DNA from: Brenneria salicis ATCC 15712 = DSM 30166
GTDB lineage: Bacteria > Pseudomonadota > Gammaproteobacteria > Enterobacterales > Enterobacteriaceae
DNA length: 64,000 nucleotides
Assembly: GCF_003315515.1 (NCBI RefSeq)
Contig: NZ_QNRY01000007.1
Span: 38,856-102,855, forward strand
Direction of reading: 5' to 3'
A model generated the notes under the pieces. The model was not told the DNA's origin and made no database searches. It was given only the letters and a program-made list of their open reading frames with translations. Positions 19,276 through 31,525 of this stretch are shown in pieces; position 1 is the first letter of the stretch, and every line of letters starts with the position of its first letter. The translations under genes and the position numbers were made by a program.

Positions 19276-21147
19276 TTATTCACCCCGCATTAATCCGGTA
19301 ATCCGTTCCACCAGCCCACTGTGCCGTTGGGATGGCGTTTTTACCGCCCGACACAGTATTTTCATATCCGCATACAAAGACAGACGCTGACGAGCGCGGG
19401 TAATGGCGGTATAAACCAGTTCGCGCGTTAATACCGGCAAATAGTGATTCGGCAACACCAGCGCCGTATGCTCAAATTCCGATCCCTGTGATTTATGCAC
19501 CGTCATGGCATAGGCGGTTTCATGGGGAGGTAAACGGCTGGGCGCCACCGCTTTCAGTTTGCCGTCAGGTAGTTGGAAATAAACGCACAATTCGCCTTTT
19601 TCACTCATCAGCGCGATACCGATATCGCCATTAAACAACCCCAGCACCGCGTCATTACGTTCGATCATCACCGGACGCCCAATGTACCAACGGTTGAGCG
19701 GATTGCGATTCCGACTTATCAACCCGGCTTTTTGCAGTGCCTGTTCAAGCCGCTGATTCAACCCCGCCACGCCAAACGGTCCTTCTCGCAGCGCGCATAA
19801 CTGACGATAACGCTGAAACGCCAGCAATACCGCGTCAGGGCTTTCGCCCGCCGCAATACGCTGTAAATAGTCACGATATCCCTCAACGCCTGCGGTGAGA
19901 ATACGCTGATAATCCTCCGTTTCCGCCAGCGGGTAACAGGCGATATCAGTAAAATCGCCGTTCAGTACCGCACGCACCCCTTGATCGTCGCCGTTATTCA
20001 CCGCCAGCGCCAACTGGCCGATCCCTGAGTGCTGGTCAAAACGATAGCTTCTGCGCAACAGACAGATGCTGTCCGCAACAGTAACCGGACTTTCCGCGCC
20101 TGTTTCCGCCAATGGGCAGCCCGTCAGCCGTTGTAGCTGCTGTACCCTGTCGCGGCTATATCCTGATTCGGCAAAACGACAGATATCGCCCAGTACCGCC
20201 CCCGCCTCCACCGAAGCAAGCTGGTCGCGATCACCCAACAGGATAAGCCTGGCCTGTTCGGGCAGAGCGGCAATCAGGTTAGCCATCATCGGCAGGTCAA
20301 CCATGGAAGCTTCATCCACCACCAGCACGTCCAGATGCAGCGGATTGCCCGGATGATGACGTAAACGCTGGCTATCCGGCACCGCGCCCAATAAACGGTG
20401 CAAAGTTGCCGCTTCCTGGGGAAAAGCATCACGGTGCGCCTTGCTCAGTGCAAGCGTGTTCAATGCCGTTCCTAATGATTCGGTCAACCGGGCCGCCGCT
20501 TTCCCCGTCGGCGCCGCCAACTGAATCCGTAACGCGTCGCCGCGATTATTCAACTGAATCAGCGCCGCCAGCAATTTGGCGACAGTCGTGGTTTTTCCGG
20601 TTCCCGGCCCGCCGGAAATAATAGCGACACGTCGGGTCAACGCCACCGCAGCAGCAATTTTCTGCCAGTCAATATCACGGTCTGGCGTGGGAAACAGGCT
20701 ATCGAGCACGGTGCGGATCTGCGATTCATCATGAGGCAAATCCTGCCCCTTGCCGGCAATAAAATGCGCGACGCGTCCTTCATATTGCCAGCTACGCTGT
20801 AGATACAGCCTGTCCTGTTGCAATACCAACGGCGTTGGCCGGCTTCCGTCGCTGACCGCCTCCGACGCAAGTAAATACCGCCGCCAGCCCGCAACATCCG
20901 GTTGTCCCGCCAATTCCCCTATCTCATGAGCCAGTTGATGGTCGCGCCCGTCGAATAACCATTGCGTATGCAACCTCTCTAACGGCAGGCAAACGTTGCC
21001 CGCGCCCGACTGAGCGCTCAGACAGGCTGCGGCCAGCAATAAATGAGGATGTGCGTCATCCGCCAACATTCTGGCGAACTGCATATCCAATGGCCGCAGC
21101 AACCGCCGCTGTAATGCCGTGTCGAGCAAGTCAATCATGGTGGTCAT
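19276..21147 (-). CDS. recD: Exodeoxyribonuclease V subunit alpha, RecD
   Basis: 5'-3' helicase subunit of RecBCD, which processes double-strand breaks for recombination and degrades foreign DNA. The protein is 623 residues, against 608 in E. coli. Walker A is [17 protein letters not shown] near residue 178. The DEAD-like segment is [15 protein letters not shown], and the C-terminal UvrD-like motif is [14 protein letters not shown]. The frame is open 26 codons upstream, but ATG 21147 overlaps the recB stop (ATGA), the usual arrangement, so that start is chosen. It is the last gene of recC-ptrA-recB-recD. Confidence 0.95.
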   Translation of the reverse strand: MTTMIDLLDTALQRRLLRPLDMQFARMLADDAHPHLLLAAACLSAQSGAGNVCLPLERLHTQWLFDGRDHQLAHEIGELAGQPDVAGWRRYLLASEAVSDGSRPTPLVLQQDRLYLQRSWQYEGRVAHFIAGKGQDLPHDESQIRTVLDSLFPTPDRDIDWQKIAAAVALTRRVAIISGGPGTGKTTTVAKLLAALIQLNNRGDALRIQLAAPTGKAAARLTESLGTALNTLALSKAHRDAFPQEAATLHRLLGAVPDSQRLRHHPGNPLHLDVLVVDEASMVDLPMMANLIAALPEQARLILLGDRDQLASVEAGAVLGDICRFAESGYSRDRVQQLQRLTGCPLAETGAESPVTVADSICLLRRSYRFDQHSGIGQLALAVNNGDDQGVRAVLNGDFTDIACYPLAETEDYQRILTAGVEGYRDYLQRIAAGESPDAVLLAFQRYRQLCALREGPFGVAGLNQRLEQALQKAGLISRNRNPLNRWYIGRPVMIERNDAVLGLFNGDIGIALMSEKGELCVYFQLPDGKLKAVAPSRLPPHETAYAMTVHKSQGSEFEHTALVLPNHYLPVLTRELVYTAITRARQRLSLYADMKILCRAVKTPSQRHSGLVERITGLMRGE

Positions 21148-24100
21148 GGCGTATCGGCCCCATCTGCCTGGTTTCCCTGAAACAACCGGTCCAATCCGGC
21201 GACAAAAGCAGCCGGTGGCCGACAATAAAATACCCCGTTACCGGGGTAACGACGGTCGATACCGCGTAAAAACAGATAAAACACGCCGCCGAAGTGCTGC
21301 TCGTAGTCATAATCCGCCAGGCGATGACGTAAATAGCGGTGTAACGCCAGACTATAAAGCTGATATTGCAAGTCATAGCGATGTTCGGCCATTGCCTGCA
21401 TCATGGCGGGCTGCGTATAAGCACCGGCATCGGCGCCCAGCCAATTGGATTTGTAGTCCAGCAGGAAATAACGCCCATCCCAGCAGAACACCAGATCGAT
21501 AAACCCCTTCAGCATGCCTTGCACCTGCTGAAACGACAACGGAGGACAGCGGGCGGATAACGGGTCATAGCGCTTTGTCAGCGCATCAAGTTGCGCCGCC
21601 TGCATCGGCGCCTCAATCGGCATGTAAAACTGCAACTCCGCACGTTTATGTTGTGTATCCAGCGCCGACAGCGTAATACCATTATCGTTGAGCGGTATAG
21701 TTAAAATCACCGCCATCCACGATCGCAGCACCGGATGCCAGACCGGGTCAAGACCGTGCAGTTGGAGTTGTTCCGCCAGCCATGCGTCATCTACCGGCTG
21801 GGTGAAATCCAGCGTTTCGAACAGACTGTGCAAAAACGTCCCAGGGCTTGCGCCTCGTGGAAAAGTATGTGGGGTAAACTGCGTTTCAGACTGTTCCTGC
21901 CGCTCACCCATCGCTTCTATATCCAGGCGAGGCAGCAACTCCTGCATGGTGGAAGAACCGTGTTGCTGCAAACCGGAATAGCTGGTCACGCGCCAACCAT
22001 TGAACCACACGCTCTCGCTGTGACGGGCCGACAATGTCGACTGAACGGGTTCATCGGGTCGCCACGGCTGCTCATCGCCAGGTTGAACCGGCGTGACCGC
22101 CACGCCGTCGCCGATCAAACCGTTAAACTCAACCACCAGCGTCGCCGCCTCCGCTTCCTTACCGCGCTGGAGCAAATAACCCAGCGCGCTCTGATGCATA
22201 TCGCTGCCGTCACCTTTGCGGCGCGAACGTTGCAGCGGCGCGACGCCAACGCTACAGTGGTAAATCGCGCGGGTGAGCGCCACATAAAGCAGCCGCAAAT
22301 TCTCGGACAACCGCTCTTCTTCGGCCAGCGCCTGACTTTCTTCGCTGTTATTCAGATCAAGCAACGCCTGATAGCTGCTTCTGTCATGATAAATGCCCTG
22401 CTCCTGCACCCGGAAATTGCTGATAAAAGGCAGCCAGACCAGCGGGTACTCAAGCCCTTTCGATTTATGGATCGTCACGATCTGCACCAGATGATGATCG
22501 CTTTCCAGACGCAGTTGTTGATTCTCCGCCTGCGGATTGGGCTGGGTAATTTGCTGCGACAGCCAGCGAACCAACGCGTGTTCGCTATCCAGCGCCGATG
22601 AAGCATCCTGCAATAATTCACCGATATGCAGCACATCCGTCAACCGTCGCTCACCGTCACCGCCGGCCAGCAGGTTTTCCGCCAACTGGCGCCGACTCAT
22701 CAGCCCACGCAACATCGGCAACACCCCGCGCTGTCGCCACAGAGAACGATAGCCGGCAAACTCTTCAACCAGCACATCCCAGGCCTCTTCGCTACGGCTT
22801 AGCGCATCTAAACCCGGCGCATCCAACCCCATCAGCGAGGTGGCCATCGCGCTGCGTAACGTTCTCTCTTGCTCAGGCGTCAGCACCGCCTGCAAGATCC
22901 ACAGAATATCGCGCGCTTCCGGCGTGGTGAACACGCTGTCGCGATTTGACAGGTAGACCGACGGGATAGCAAGTTTACCTAATGCTTCCCGCACCAGCGC
23001 GGCTTCATGACGACTGCGCACCAGCACACTCATATCTGACGCCTGAACCAGACGTCGATCTTTACCCGTACTCAGCCAGGCCTGTTTACCTTGGCTGGCG
23101 ACCAGCCAGTCACGGATCTGTCGCGCGCATTGACGCGCCATTAACTGCTGATAATCGCCAATGCCAATGGGCTCTTCGCCCGTCAGCCAAAACTGTAGCG
23201 CGGGCTGCGGCGCACCGCCGATCTCAAAGACCAGATCGCGTTTAGATTCAGCCGGTTCAACTGCCAGAAACGGAATCTCTTTAAAGAGAAACGGATTTTC
23301 AAGACGCTGAAATAAACGGTTCACGCCCCGCACCATCTGATGAGATGAGCGCCAATTAGTGCCTAATGTATAATGCGCGCTGACTTCAGATCGGGCGCGC
23401 ATATAAATAAAAATATCCGCGCCGCGAAAGGCATAGATCGCTTGTTTGGGATCACCGATCAACAGCAGGCCGCACTGCTGTTGCCCGCCATACAATGAGC
23501 GAAAAATACGGTATTGCTGGGGATCGGTATCCTGAAACTCGTCGATCATCGCCACGGGATAACGCGCCCGCACGGTATGAGCCAACTGTTCGCCCCCCGG
23601 CTGTTGCAACGCTTCATCCAGCCGACCAAGCAGATCGTCAAATCCCAACTCCGCACGCTGCCGCTTTTCCTGACGCACCGACTGACGAATCTCGCTCAGC
23701 GCTCGCACCATGACGATATCACGCAACGAAAGCGACTCCCCCAGCAAACGATCAACCGCCGCAAACACCGGATGTTCAGGCGCCGCGCCTTTTTTAGTTT
23801 TCTCCACCAGCACCTGCTGGCTAAATCTTTCCAACTCTTTTGGCAGTTGATAATTCTGCGTTGGCTGTGCCGCCCACTCCGTGACTTTCTGCAACCAGTT
23901 AGGCAGGTGTTTGCTGCTATAGCTGCGTTTATCCACGCCAGACGCGTTAATCAGCCCTTCCAGTTCCGCCGCTGACGCCTGCCACTGCTGTTTGCAAGCA
24001 TCAATAAGCGCAATCATTTTCTGATGCCGGCTAAGCAGCGTTTCCTGCTCCTCCGGCGGATGACGAAAAACCGGACTTTCGCCTTGCAGATAAGGCATCA

Positions 24101-24692
24101 GATCAGCGAGCAGACTCTCCGGCCCGCTCCACTCCAGACCGACGACACGGGCGACATCCATAGGCAACGGATAACAGTAGCGACGCCAGAAATCCGCACA
24201 GGCCTGACGGCGTAATGGCTGCTCATCCTCGATCAGCGCCTGCTCAAACAGGACGCCGGATTCAAACGCATTGGCGCTCAGTATCCGCTGACAAAAGCCG
24301 TGAATAGTGTGGATCGCCGCTTCATCCATCTGTCGCTCGGCAGACAACAGGATTTCCGCCGCCGCCTGATAATCCGGGATCTCGGCCAGCAATAATTTCA
24401 GCAGCGGGTCGTCGCTTTCTCCACGGATACAGGCGATACGCAAGACATGGATTTTCTCCCGGATACGTTCGCGCAGTTCCTCTGTCGCCGCCTCGGTGAA
24501 GGTGACCACCAGAATTTCTTCGACCAACAACGGGCGCGGATAAGCGGACTGCCGCCCCAAACCCAGCAGCAAACGCAGATACAGTGCCGCCAGCGTATAG
24601 GTTTTCCCCGTTCCCGCCGACGCCTCAATCAGCCGCTCCCCCAGGAGCGGCAACGTCATGACGTTGAGTGATTGCGGCGCGGGATGTTTCAT
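21144..24692 (-). CDS. recB: Exodeoxyribonuclease V subunit beta, RecB
   Basis: 3'-5' helicase and nuclease subunit of RecBCD; it also loads RecA after Chi. It is 1182 residues, against 1180 in E. coli. Walker A is [16 protein letters not shown] near residue 22. UvrD-type motifs include [27 protein letters not shown] and [20 protein letters not shown]. The C-terminal nuclease site is visible as [21 protein letters not shown] (two segments of that stretch are catalytic: the Asp and the YK pair). The start overlaps the ptrA stop by four bases and the stop overlaps the recD start, so all three are translationally coupled. Confidence 0.96.
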   Translation of the reverse strand: MKHPAPQSLNVMTLPLLGERLIEASAGTGKTYTLAALYLRLLLGLGRQSAYPRPLLVEEILVVTFTEAATEELRERIREKIHVLRIACIRGESDDPLLKLLLAEIPDYQAAAEILLSAERQMDEAAIHTIHGFCQRILSANAFESGVLFEQALIEDEQPLRRQACADFWRRYCYPLPMDVARVVGLEWSGPESLLADLMPYLQGESPVFRHPPEEQETLLSRHQKMIALIDACKQQWQASAAELEGLINASGVDKRSYSSKHLPNWLQKVTEWAAQPTQNYQLPKELERFSQQVLVEKTKKGAAPEHPVFAAVDRLLGESLSLRDIVMVRALSEIRQSVRQEKRQRAELGFDDLLGRLDEALQQPGGEQLAHTVRARYPVAMIDEFQDTDPQQYRIFRSLYGGQQQCGLLLIGDPKQAIYAFRGADIFIYMRARSEVSAHYTLGTNWRSSHQMVRGVNRLFQRLENPFLFKEIPFLAVEPAESKRDLVFEIGGAPQPALQFWLTGEEPIGIGDYQQLMARQCARQIRDWLVASQGKQAWLSTGKDRRLVQASDMSVLVRSRHEAALVREALGKLAIPSVYLSNRDSVFTTPEARDILWILQAVLTPEQERTLRSAMATSLMGLDAPGLDALSRSEEAWDVLVEEFAGYRSLWRQRGVLPMLRGLMSRRQLAENLLAGGDGERRLTDVLHIGELLQDASSALDSEHALVRWLSQQITQPNPQAENQQLRLESDHHLVQIVTIHKSKGLEYPLVWLPFISNFRVQEQGIYHDRSSYQALLDLNNSEESQALAEEERLSENLRLLYVALTRAIYHCSVGVAPLQRSRRKGDGSDMHQSALGYLLQRGKEAEAATLVVEFNGLIGDGVAVTPVQPGDEQPWRPDEPVQSTLSARHSESVWFNGWRVTSYSGLQQHGSSTMQELLPRLDIEAMGERQEQSETQFTPHTFPRGASPGTFLHSLFETLDFTQPVDDAWLAEQLQLHGLDPVWHPVLRSWMAVILTIPLNDNGITLSALDTQHKRAELQFYMPIEAPMQAAQLDALTKRYDPLSARCPPLSFQQVQGMLKGFIDLVFCWDGRYFLLDYKSNWLGADAGAYTQPAMMQAMAEHRYDLQYQLYSLALHRYLRHRLADYDYEQHFGGVFYLFLRGIDRRYPGNGVFYCRPPAAFVAGLDRLFQGNQADGADTP

Positions 24693-27637
24693 TTCAACGT
24701 TGCCTTATTGAAGGCGTTATCGGTTTCAGACGCGGAAGCGCCGCCGCTTTTCATGGTCGGCGCGTTCTCAACCGGCAACGTTTTCTGTAATGAAGACGCG
24801 TTCGGGTAGGTCCGCCATCCCTGCGGAGCAGCGTAATCCGCCTTGCCATGATGACTACCGGAAATTTGCGACAGCACAGCCAGCCCCTCTGGTTTTAACG
24901 CCTGCCGGAAGAAATCGGCCAGTTGCTCCACCGTCAGCGGTTTAACTTCAGCAATCAGTTTCTCACGGGTATCAAACGCGAAATTTTCCCGATCCAGATC
25001 ATTGCGCAAACGGCTGATTTCTTCGTCCAGCGTTTGTGGCCGCTGACTCAACTCATTGATAACGCCTTGTTTGTATTGTTCAAACTCTTCTTTTTTCATC
25101 CCACGCAGGCGTTTTTGCGCTTTCTGATAAAAATCCTGATAGCGCTGGTATAAGTAGGCGGGTTGTTTGCTGTTGCTTTGCAGCAGGAAACCCATCCCCC
25201 ATTGGCGGCCAATTGATATCGGAAAAGCAAACACCACATAGCCAAGTTGTTCTTCCGTTCTTAATTGGTTATAGAACCAGGGTTGAATAATCTGCCCCAG
25301 CACCGAGCTATAGGCCATTCCCTGGGTTTCGCTATAGCCGGTGGGAATGTAAACCGCCGCCAATGCGGAGTCCGTGCTGCTGCCGGCACGTTGTAGATTC
25401 GCTCGCTGCGGTTGATCGATCCTCACCTCTCTACTGCGCCATAACGTTTTACCACCGCAGTTCAAGCGGGTTTTCAACGCTTGCGCCAATTCTTTCACCT
25501 TATCTGACGACAAGTTACCGACCACCAGCATCTCCGGCGTCGCTTTTTGCAGTAAATCCCTGCGATAATTCACCAGTTCCTGCAACTTGATGTCTTTCAG
25601 CAACTGACGACGTTCTTCGCGTTCACTGTATGGCAGTTGCGACAACGACTGGATTGGCTGTATAGCCAGTTCAAACGCTTTTGCTTTTTCCGCCGCCTCC
25701 AACTGTTGCAGATACCAGGATTTGGCTTGCTCCAGTTGTTCTTCCGTCGAGGTAAACGAGGAATAGCCATCAACCAGCGCCAGCAAAAGCTGCGGCAGAC
25801 GCTGAGTGTAGCCGCCGGCATCAATCACCAGGCCATCATTGCTTTTGGTTGAAAAGCTAATCCCGCCAACCGATGCCTGATAGCTCAATTCATCCAGCGC
25901 AAGACCGGCCAGATAATCATTAAGTGCAAACAGCACCTGACTACGCGCGCTATTGCGGGCATCCTGATTACGCAGCAGCAAGGTGATTTCGGCTTTAGGC
26001 TCATCGGCAAAATAACGGCTCGGCATATACAGCACACGCAACCCCGGCTCCTGCGACAGGATTTTCGGATGCGTCGGACGGGTATTGCTCTTGATCAGAG
26101 AAAAATCATTCGGGATATAAGGATTGGTAGTGGGGAGGGACAGTGAAATTTTCTCTCCCAGCGTTTGCCATTTGGCAAACGTCTCTGCCGGAATTTTATT
26201 CACTTCATAAGGCGCATCGACAAAGTAAGCCACTTTGTTGTGCGGTTCATTCGGGCTAATCATCCAGATACGGGCATTTTGCGGCGTCATGACATCCAGA
26301 CGCTGCGCTATCGCCGCGGGATCGAACTGATCAGCCAGGTACATTGCATCCAACGTATGTTCGACCGGCACCCACAACATGGTATCGACCAGCCACTCGA
26401 TGTAATCCATATCACGGCTGATGGACAGGTAGCGGAAATCCAGATCCAATACGCGGGCGATCTCGTCAAAGTAACGCTGTTGGATACCCTCATGGCGGAT
26501 CTGCCGCAAATAACTGAAGATGGCGGCGATAACGTCGTCACGTTGCGCCAGCCCTTTATCCGTCAGAGAGGCTGAGATCGCGAAGATACCGCCGTTACGA
26601 TCGATGACCGGATCGGCGCCCGCGCCAATCGATTCCGCCAACCCTTCCTTTTGCAGCCAGTCGGATAACGTATTATGGCTGCGGTTGCCCAGTAGATAAC
26701 TGATATAAGTATCGGTTTTGCTGCGGAACGCCTGGCTGTTGTTATCGACTCTGAATTCGATACGTAACTGTTTTCTCGGCTGCGCCGGGACATAGTGAAT
26801 CATCAAACCACGTTGTTTTTGCGTGGTCACCGGCACTGTAACGGCCGGGACGCTGGCTTGCTGATCGGCAATGCGGCCAAATGTCTCCGTAGCCAGTTTT
26901 GCCAATGCAGACAGAGGCTGATTGCTGTAAATCACCCCTTTCATCAAATTGGCTGAGTAATAACGTTGATAAAACTTCACCAGTTCATCATGCAATTTGC
27001 TGCCCGGTTTATCGCTGAGCGTTTCCAGATTACCGCCGGAAAACCTCGCGCTGGGATGCGCGGGGTTCAACGTCTCTGCGCCTACCTGCCCCATGCGTTG
27101 ACCATCACGCGAGCGCGCCATGGTCATTTCGGCATTAACGGCATTACGTTCACGGTCGGCATTCAGCGGATCAAGCAACGGGTCGGCAATGGCATCGGCC
27201 AGCCGATCCACCGCAGATTGCAACGCGTCGTTTTCCACTTCCAGATAAAATGCCGTGCGATAAGACGCGGTGCTGGCATTGTAACTGCCGCCATGTTTTT
27301 TAAGAAACTCGGACAACGCTTCAGGCTTTGGATAACGTTTGGAGCCCATTAAAACCATATGTTCAAGATAATGCGCCAACCCCAACTGACTGTTCGGATC
27401 GTCAAGCGATCCTACCGGCAAGGCCAATGAAGCCAGGGATTTAGTCGCCTGCAGATCGGAAACCAGCAGTACTGTCATCCCGTTATCCAGTTTTATCGCC
27501 TGGTATTGACGCGGATCCTTCTCACTTTTACGGATAGTTTGAGCAACAGGCTGCCAGCCTGTTTCAGCCCAACTCAACGGAAGCCAGAAAGTGAATAAAA
27601 AAAACAATCCGATAATCCAGACAAACGGTTTACGCAT
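24689..27637 (-). CDS. ptrA: Pitrilysin (protease III)
   Basis: Periplasmic zinc metallopeptidase of the M16 family (insulinase type) that degrades small proteins and peptides. It is 982 residues from the chosen start, against 962 in E. coli. A signal peptide (VWIIGLFFLFTFWLPLSWA) leads into the N-terminal catalytic domain with inverted zinc motif HYLEHMV near residue 90 and its downstream Glu in NAEMTMARS. ATG 27637 (MRKPF) is preferred over one four codons upstream because it starts the signal peptide directly. It sits between recC and recB as in E. coli, although it has no known role in recombination. Confidence 0.95.
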   Translation of the reverse strand: MRKPFVWIIGLFFLFTFWLPLSWAETGWQPVAQTIRKSEKDPRQYQAIKLDNGMTVLLVSDLQATKSLASLALPVGSLDDPNSQLGLAHYLEHMVLMGSKRYPKPEALSEFLKKHGGSYNASTASYRTAFYLEVENDALQSAVDRLADAIADPLLDPLNADRERNAVNAEMTMARSRDGQRMGQVGAETLNPAHPSARFSGGNLETLSDKPGSKLHDELVKFYQRYYSANLMKGVIYSNQPLSALAKLATETFGRIADQQASVPAVTVPVTTQKQRGLMIHYVPAQPRKQLRIEFRVDNNSQAFRSKTDTYISYLLGNRSHNTLSDWLQKEGLAESIGAGADPVIDRNGGIFAISASLTDKGLAQRDDVIAAIFSYLRQIRHEGIQQRYFDEIARVLDLDFRYLSISRDMDYIEWLVDTMLWVPVEHTLDAMYLADQFDPAAIAQRLDVMTPQNARIWMISPNEPHNKVAYFVDAPYEVNKIPAETFAKWQTLGEKISLSLPTTNPYIPNDFSLIKSNTRPTHPKILSQEPGLRVLYMPSRYFADEPKAEITLLLRNQDARNSARSQVLFALNDYLAGLALDELSYQASVGGISFSTKSNDGLVIDAGGYTQRLPQLLLALVDGYSSFTSTEEQLEQAKSWYLQQLEAAEKAKAFELAIQPIQSLSQLPYSEREERRQLLKDIKLQELVNYRRDLLQKATPEMLVVGNLSSDKVKELAQALKTRLNCGGKTLWRSREVRIDQPQRANLQRAGSSTDSALAAVYIPTGYSETQGMAYSSVLGQIIQPWFYNQLRTEEQLGYVVFAFPISIGRQWGMGFLLQSNSKQPAYLYQRYQDFYQKAQKRLRGMKKEEFEQYKQGVINELSQRPQTLDEEISRLRNDLDRENFAFDTREKLIAEVKPLTVEQLADFFRQALKPEGLAVLSQISGSHHGKADYAAPQGWRTYPNASSLQKTLPVENAPTMKSGGASASETDNAFNKATLK

Positions 27638-27668
27638 GCAATTCTCCAAGAGCCTTTACTTCACTGAA

Positions 27669-30600
27669 TCAAGCCAGATTAGAACGAATCGGCGGCAGCA
27701 GCCAGATTTGCGCCGCCTCAATAATTTCATTCATTCGTTTTTCATCCCATTCGCGCACAATTCTATGCAGATAGTCGTCCTCTCCCTCGCCCGGCGCTCC
27801 CTTATTCCCTTGCCAGGCCGATAACAGTTTGGCGCGAGCTTTGCTCTGTGTTTCATCATCCCATTGAATACTATCACTTTCGCGATCATAGCACTGCGCC
27901 AACCACGCGCCGCCCGATTTGTTGAGCAGCAGGAGCGGCTTATTCATCCCTTGCTGATAGCCGTCCAGCAGTTGTTGCAGCAATGCCAAAGCCTGTTTCT
28001 CCGGTATAGGAGCGAATCGCCAGGCCGTTTTTTCACGCCCGTACATCCGGCTTTCCCCCTGCCCCCCCGAAAGGCAATAGACCAGATGTTCCAGCCACAA
28101 CATCATGCCGTCCGTCATGGCGAGTTTTACGGGACGCCAGCGCAACAGACCATCAGGTTGCACCTGAGCCAACCAGCCTCGAAGATGGACATCATCAATG
28201 CGGATATCGATTTCCATGCTTTCCGCCGCACCCGGCGTCATTTCCTCACGTATGCGTGCGGCCAGTTCAGCCATTTCCTCTTGTTGCGCCTGCCAGTATA
28301 GTTCGCCAAACGCGCCGAAGGGCAAACCGCCCGCGGCACGAACACGCCGGTATAATCGTGCGGGATCTTCCTGGGCAATCAGCGTATTAAGCAATTCGGT
28401 ATTCAGTTGATAGCGACTCAGGTTGTCGAGGGTGAACGGTTCTTCATCAAGAAGTTCGTCATTTTGCAGCATAAACCTAACGCCCAACCGATGCTGAAAG
28501 AACGCCCGCACCGGATGCCGGTAAAAACGTTTTAAATCGTCCAGATTGATGTCGGTATAGCGTTCCTGCGGCAATTCACGATCAAAATCAGGCGCGGCTC
28601 GTCCCTGCCGGTTGGCCGCCGCCAGCCACTCCCCGGCAAAGCTTTGCGGCACCGGTTCCGCGAGAAAGTTTTTTGCATCAAACGGCATCCGGCTATGTTC
28701 GTGACACAAATGGCGAATAACTCGCTCCGCGCTGCTATCAATATCGAGCGCCGCATCATCCGGCAGGTAGTGACTTTGCGCAATGTATTCAGTCAGTTCA
28801 CTGACCAGCACGGAAGGATAGCGTCGGGTGTTATCCTGTATCGAACGACCGATATAGCTGATATACAGCTTGTTCTGAGCGGACAGCATCGCTTCCAGAA
28901 ACAGGTAGCGATCGTCATCGCGACGGCTGCGATCGCCCTGCCGGATGCTTTTCCCCATAAGATCGAACCCCAGAGGCGGCAACGTGCGCGGGTATACGCC
29001 ATCATTCATTCCCAGCAGGCATACCACTTTGAAGGGAATCGAACGCATGGGCATCAATGTGCAAAAATTAATGGCGCCTGCCAGAAATCGCTGGCTGAGT
29101 CGCTCCTGATCAAGCCTGCGGGAGAGCTCATCACGCAGGATCGATATCGGCACCGCCTGGGGATACTGGGACGCCGTACCCATGCCGAGCACGTGTTGCC
29201 ACTGTTTCTCAATCAACGCCAATGCAGCTTCCGTATCGCTGTCCGCTTCAAAAAAGGTTTCCAGCAGTTGGCGACACACAGGCAACCATTGCGTCAACTC
29301 ACGCGGTTGACTCAGACGCTGGCGCCACCCATGAAGCTGCATTAGCAATTCAGCCAATTGTCCGGCGAGTTCCGCCACCAGACCGCTGGATTCGTCGTAA
29401 GGCAGTACCCCTTGCCACTCGCCGGCCTGACTGTCCATAGCGTAACCCAGCAACATGCGCGTCAACCCAAAGCGCCAGGTATGCTGTCCGGTGGCAGGAA
29501 GCCTCAGTTCCCGAACGTTATCGTCGTCCAGTCCCCAGCGAATACCAGACTCCACGACCCATAAACGTAAACGGCGCAACCCCTCTTCCTGGATGCCGAA
29601 ACGCGCCGCTAACGCAGGCACTTCCAACAACGCCAGAACCTGCTCGGCGGTAAAGCGGCTATTGGGCAAATCCAGCAGGTTGATCACCGCCTGTAACGCT
29701 GGGTGAGCGTAGCGTGCCCGTTGATCGGAGATTGCATACGGCAAATGGCGCTCAGGCGGAGCATTACCGAATACGGCCTGAATAAACGGCGTATAACCAT
29801 CAATATCCGCCATCATGACAATGATGTCGCGCGGCGTCAGTTGCGGATCATCTGCCATCATAGATAAAATCTGATCGTGCAGCACTTCAACTTCACGTTG
29901 CGGACTGTGGCAAGCATGGATATCGACGGAACGATCACGGCGATCCAACGGACGTTTCTTCACGCTGGTTTCCAGCGATGCCTTGCTGACGGCCACCACC
30001 GCATGATCTTCCAGTTCCAGAATATCGCGTTGCAGGGTGCGCAACAGGCTATCCGCATCCAAATCCACGAACGCGTCCACCTCCTGTAGCGCATCAAGTT
30101 CGGCCAGCAGATACAAATGATCACGACCTAACTTTCCCCAGGACGACAATAACGGATTATTAAGCCGCTGTTCCCCCTCAGCGTTGAACAACCCATCAGC
30201 CTGTTGCGGATCACGAAATAAGGCGCGGTGGCTTTCAGGCTGAGCGCTGTCCCAGCGATGCAGCCGGCGATGGCGATTTTTCAGCCTGGACAAAAACTTA
30301 TAATCCTGAATGTCGCTCCAGTAATGACGACAAGGATTGGTAAACAGCAGATGCACATCAATATGGCGGGCCAATCCATGCAGCGCCTGTAAATGGACCG
30401 GCGGCAACGCGGATATACCGCAAATGAAAATCCGCGGCGGTAATCCAGGCGGACAGGTTTTTGCCTTTTCCAGCGTTTGAATAAAACGTTGGTACAACAT
30501 CGCATGATGCCATTCGGGTTGTTGCAGTTCCCTGGTGTAATCGACCAATGCCCGCCACAGGGCGGCCTGCCAGAGTTGGTTACCCCCAAGACCGTCCACC

Positions 30601-31061
30601 TGACGGCCTGCTTGCCATTGCGCGATCCACTGCGGACGATAAATCAGATATTGATCGAAAAGATCGGCGATACGTCCGGCAAGTTGGTGCAACTTCCGCT
30701 GATCGTCATCATCCTGTAGATAATGGCGCAGTAGAGCAAAATCAGGTTGTTCCAATTGTTCAGGCAGCAAATGCATCAGCTTCCAGGTCATCATCTCTTT
30801 GCTGAAAGCACTTTCTTTCGGTATGTCGGGAAAAATATGACGGCACATATCCCACAAAAAAACGCCGGGAAGCGGAAAATGGATATTGGCGGCGATGCCG
30901 AAATGTCCGGCCAGTTCAATCTGCAACCACTGGGCCATGCCAGGGCTTTGCACCAGAATCACTTCCTGCTGAAAAGGATCCTGAAGCGGCTGACGTTTAA
31001 TCAGTTCGACCATCAGTCTTTTCAAAATATCCAACTGGTTGGAATGATAAACCGTAAACAT
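27669..31061 (-). CDS. recC: Exodeoxyribonuclease V subunit gamma, RecC
   Basis: RecBCD subunit that splits the strands at its pin and recognises Chi. It is 1130 residues, against 1122 in E. coli. Conserved runs include VYHSNQLDILKRLM at the N-terminus, ILVQSPGMAQWLQ, FICGISALPPV, CHSPQREVEVLHD, MPMRSIPFKVVCLLGMNDG and DRSRRDDDRYLFLEA. The nuclease-like C-terminal domain lacks catalytic residues, as in other RecC. The frame continues upstream, but ATG 31061 matches the E. coli N-terminus and has AGGAG six bases upstream. It follows the pseudopilin cluster. Confidence 0.95.
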   Translation of the reverse strand: MFTVYHSNQLDILKRLMVELIKRQPLQDPFQQEVILVQSPGMAQWLQIELAGHFGIAANIHFPLPGVFLWDMCRHIFPDIPKESAFSKEMMTWKLMHLLPEQLEQPDFALLRHYLQDDDDQRKLHQLAGRIADLFDQYLIYRPQWIAQWQAGRQVDGLGGNQLWQAALWRALVDYTRELQQPEWHHAMLYQRFIQTLEKAKTCPPGLPPRIFICGISALPPVHLQALHGLARHIDVHLLFTNPCRHYWSDIQDYKFLSRLKNRHRRLHRWDSAQPESHRALFRDPQQADGLFNAEGEQRLNNPLLSSWGKLGRDHLYLLAELDALQEVDAFVDLDADSLLRTLQRDILELEDHAVVAVSKASLETSVKKRPLDRRDRSVDIHACHSPQREVEVLHDQILSMMADDPQLTPRDIIVMMADIDGYTPFIQAVFGNAPPERHLPYAISDQRARYAHPALQAVINLLDLPNSRFTAEQVLALLEVPALAARFGIQEEGLRRLRLWVVESGIRWGLDDDNVRELRLPATGQHTWRFGLTRMLLGYAMDSQAGEWQGVLPYDESSGLVAELAGQLAELLMQLHGWRQRLSQPRELTQWLPVCRQLLETFFEADSDTEAALALIEKQWQHVLGMGTASQYPQAVPISILRDELSRRLDQERLSQRFLAGAINFCTLMPMRSIPFKVVCLLGMNDGVYPRTLPPLGFDLMGKSIRQGDRSRRDDDRYLFLEAMLSAQNKLYISYIGRSIQDNTRRYPSVLVSELTEYIAQSHYLPDDAALDIDSSAERVIRHLCHEHSRMPFDAKNFLAEPVPQSFAGEWLAAANRQGRAAPDFDRELPQERYTDINLDDLKRFYRHPVRAFFQHRLGVRFMLQNDELLDEEPFTLDNLSRYQLNTELLNTLIAQEDPARLYRRVRAAGGLPFGAFGELYWQAQQEEMAELAARIREEMTPGAAESMEIDIRIDDVHLRGWLAQVQPDGLLRWRPVKLAMTDGMMLWLEHLVYCLSGGQGESRMYGREKTAWRFAPIPEKQALALLQQLLDGYQQGMNKPLLLLNKSGGAWLAQCYDRESDSIQWDDETQSKARAKLLSAWQGNKGAPGEGEDDYLHRIVREWDEKRMNEIIEAAQIWLLPPIRSNLA

Positions 31062-31095
31062 CCTGGCTCCTGTCATGCCGCTAAGTGTGACCAAA

Positions 31096-31521
31096 TTATC
31101 CACTAATGGATTGCGCCGCCTGACAAAACCAGCGGGTAAGCCGCGCCTGATAGTTTGTCGGCGTCGTGACGGTTGCCGTCACTTTCCTGCACTCAGCCGT
31201 CAGTCTTTGCTCTGACAAGCCGGACTGCCACTTTCGTCCGATTCCTGTGGTGGGATCAAGCATTGTTTTGTCATGAATCTTGTCATCAGACGCCATGCCA
31301 TCATTGAGTATCCCCGTGTACGCGACCCCCGCCTCATACGCGTCCAGTTGCTGCGCAACCAGACGCCATGCCTGCCGTTGTTGCCACTGATGCAGAAACG
31401 ACTGTTGCAATAGCTGGTGATATTGCAGTAAACCCAGCAGCGATAGGGTTAACAATAATGCCGCAACCAGCGTTTCTGTCAGGCTAAAGCCCCTCTGCGA
31501 GTAGAACGGCCTGAACATCAT
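31096..31521 (-). CDS. ppdC: PpdC-like type IV prepilin-like protein
   Basis: Minor pseudopilin-like protein, the last of four prepilin-type genes ppdA-ppdB-ygdB-ppdC upstream of recC. The type IV prepilin signal SQRGFSLTETLVAALLLTL is clear: cleavage after Gly, N-methylated Phe, and Glu at position +5. Two Cys near the C-terminus could form a disulfide (ECRKV and FCQAA). Start is uncertain between adjacent ATGs at 31521 and 31518; the stop lies 34 bases upstream of the recC start. Length is about 141 residues, longer than I recall for E. coli (about 107). Confidence 0.8.
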   Translation of the reverse strand: MMFRPFYSQRGFSLTETLVAALLLTLSLLGLLQYHQLLQQSFLHQWQQRQAWRLVAQQLDAYEAGVAYTGILNDGMASDDKIHDKTMLDPTTGIGRKWQSGLSEQRLTAECRKVTATVTTPTNYQARLTRWFCQAAQSISG

Positions 31522-31525
31522 GGCG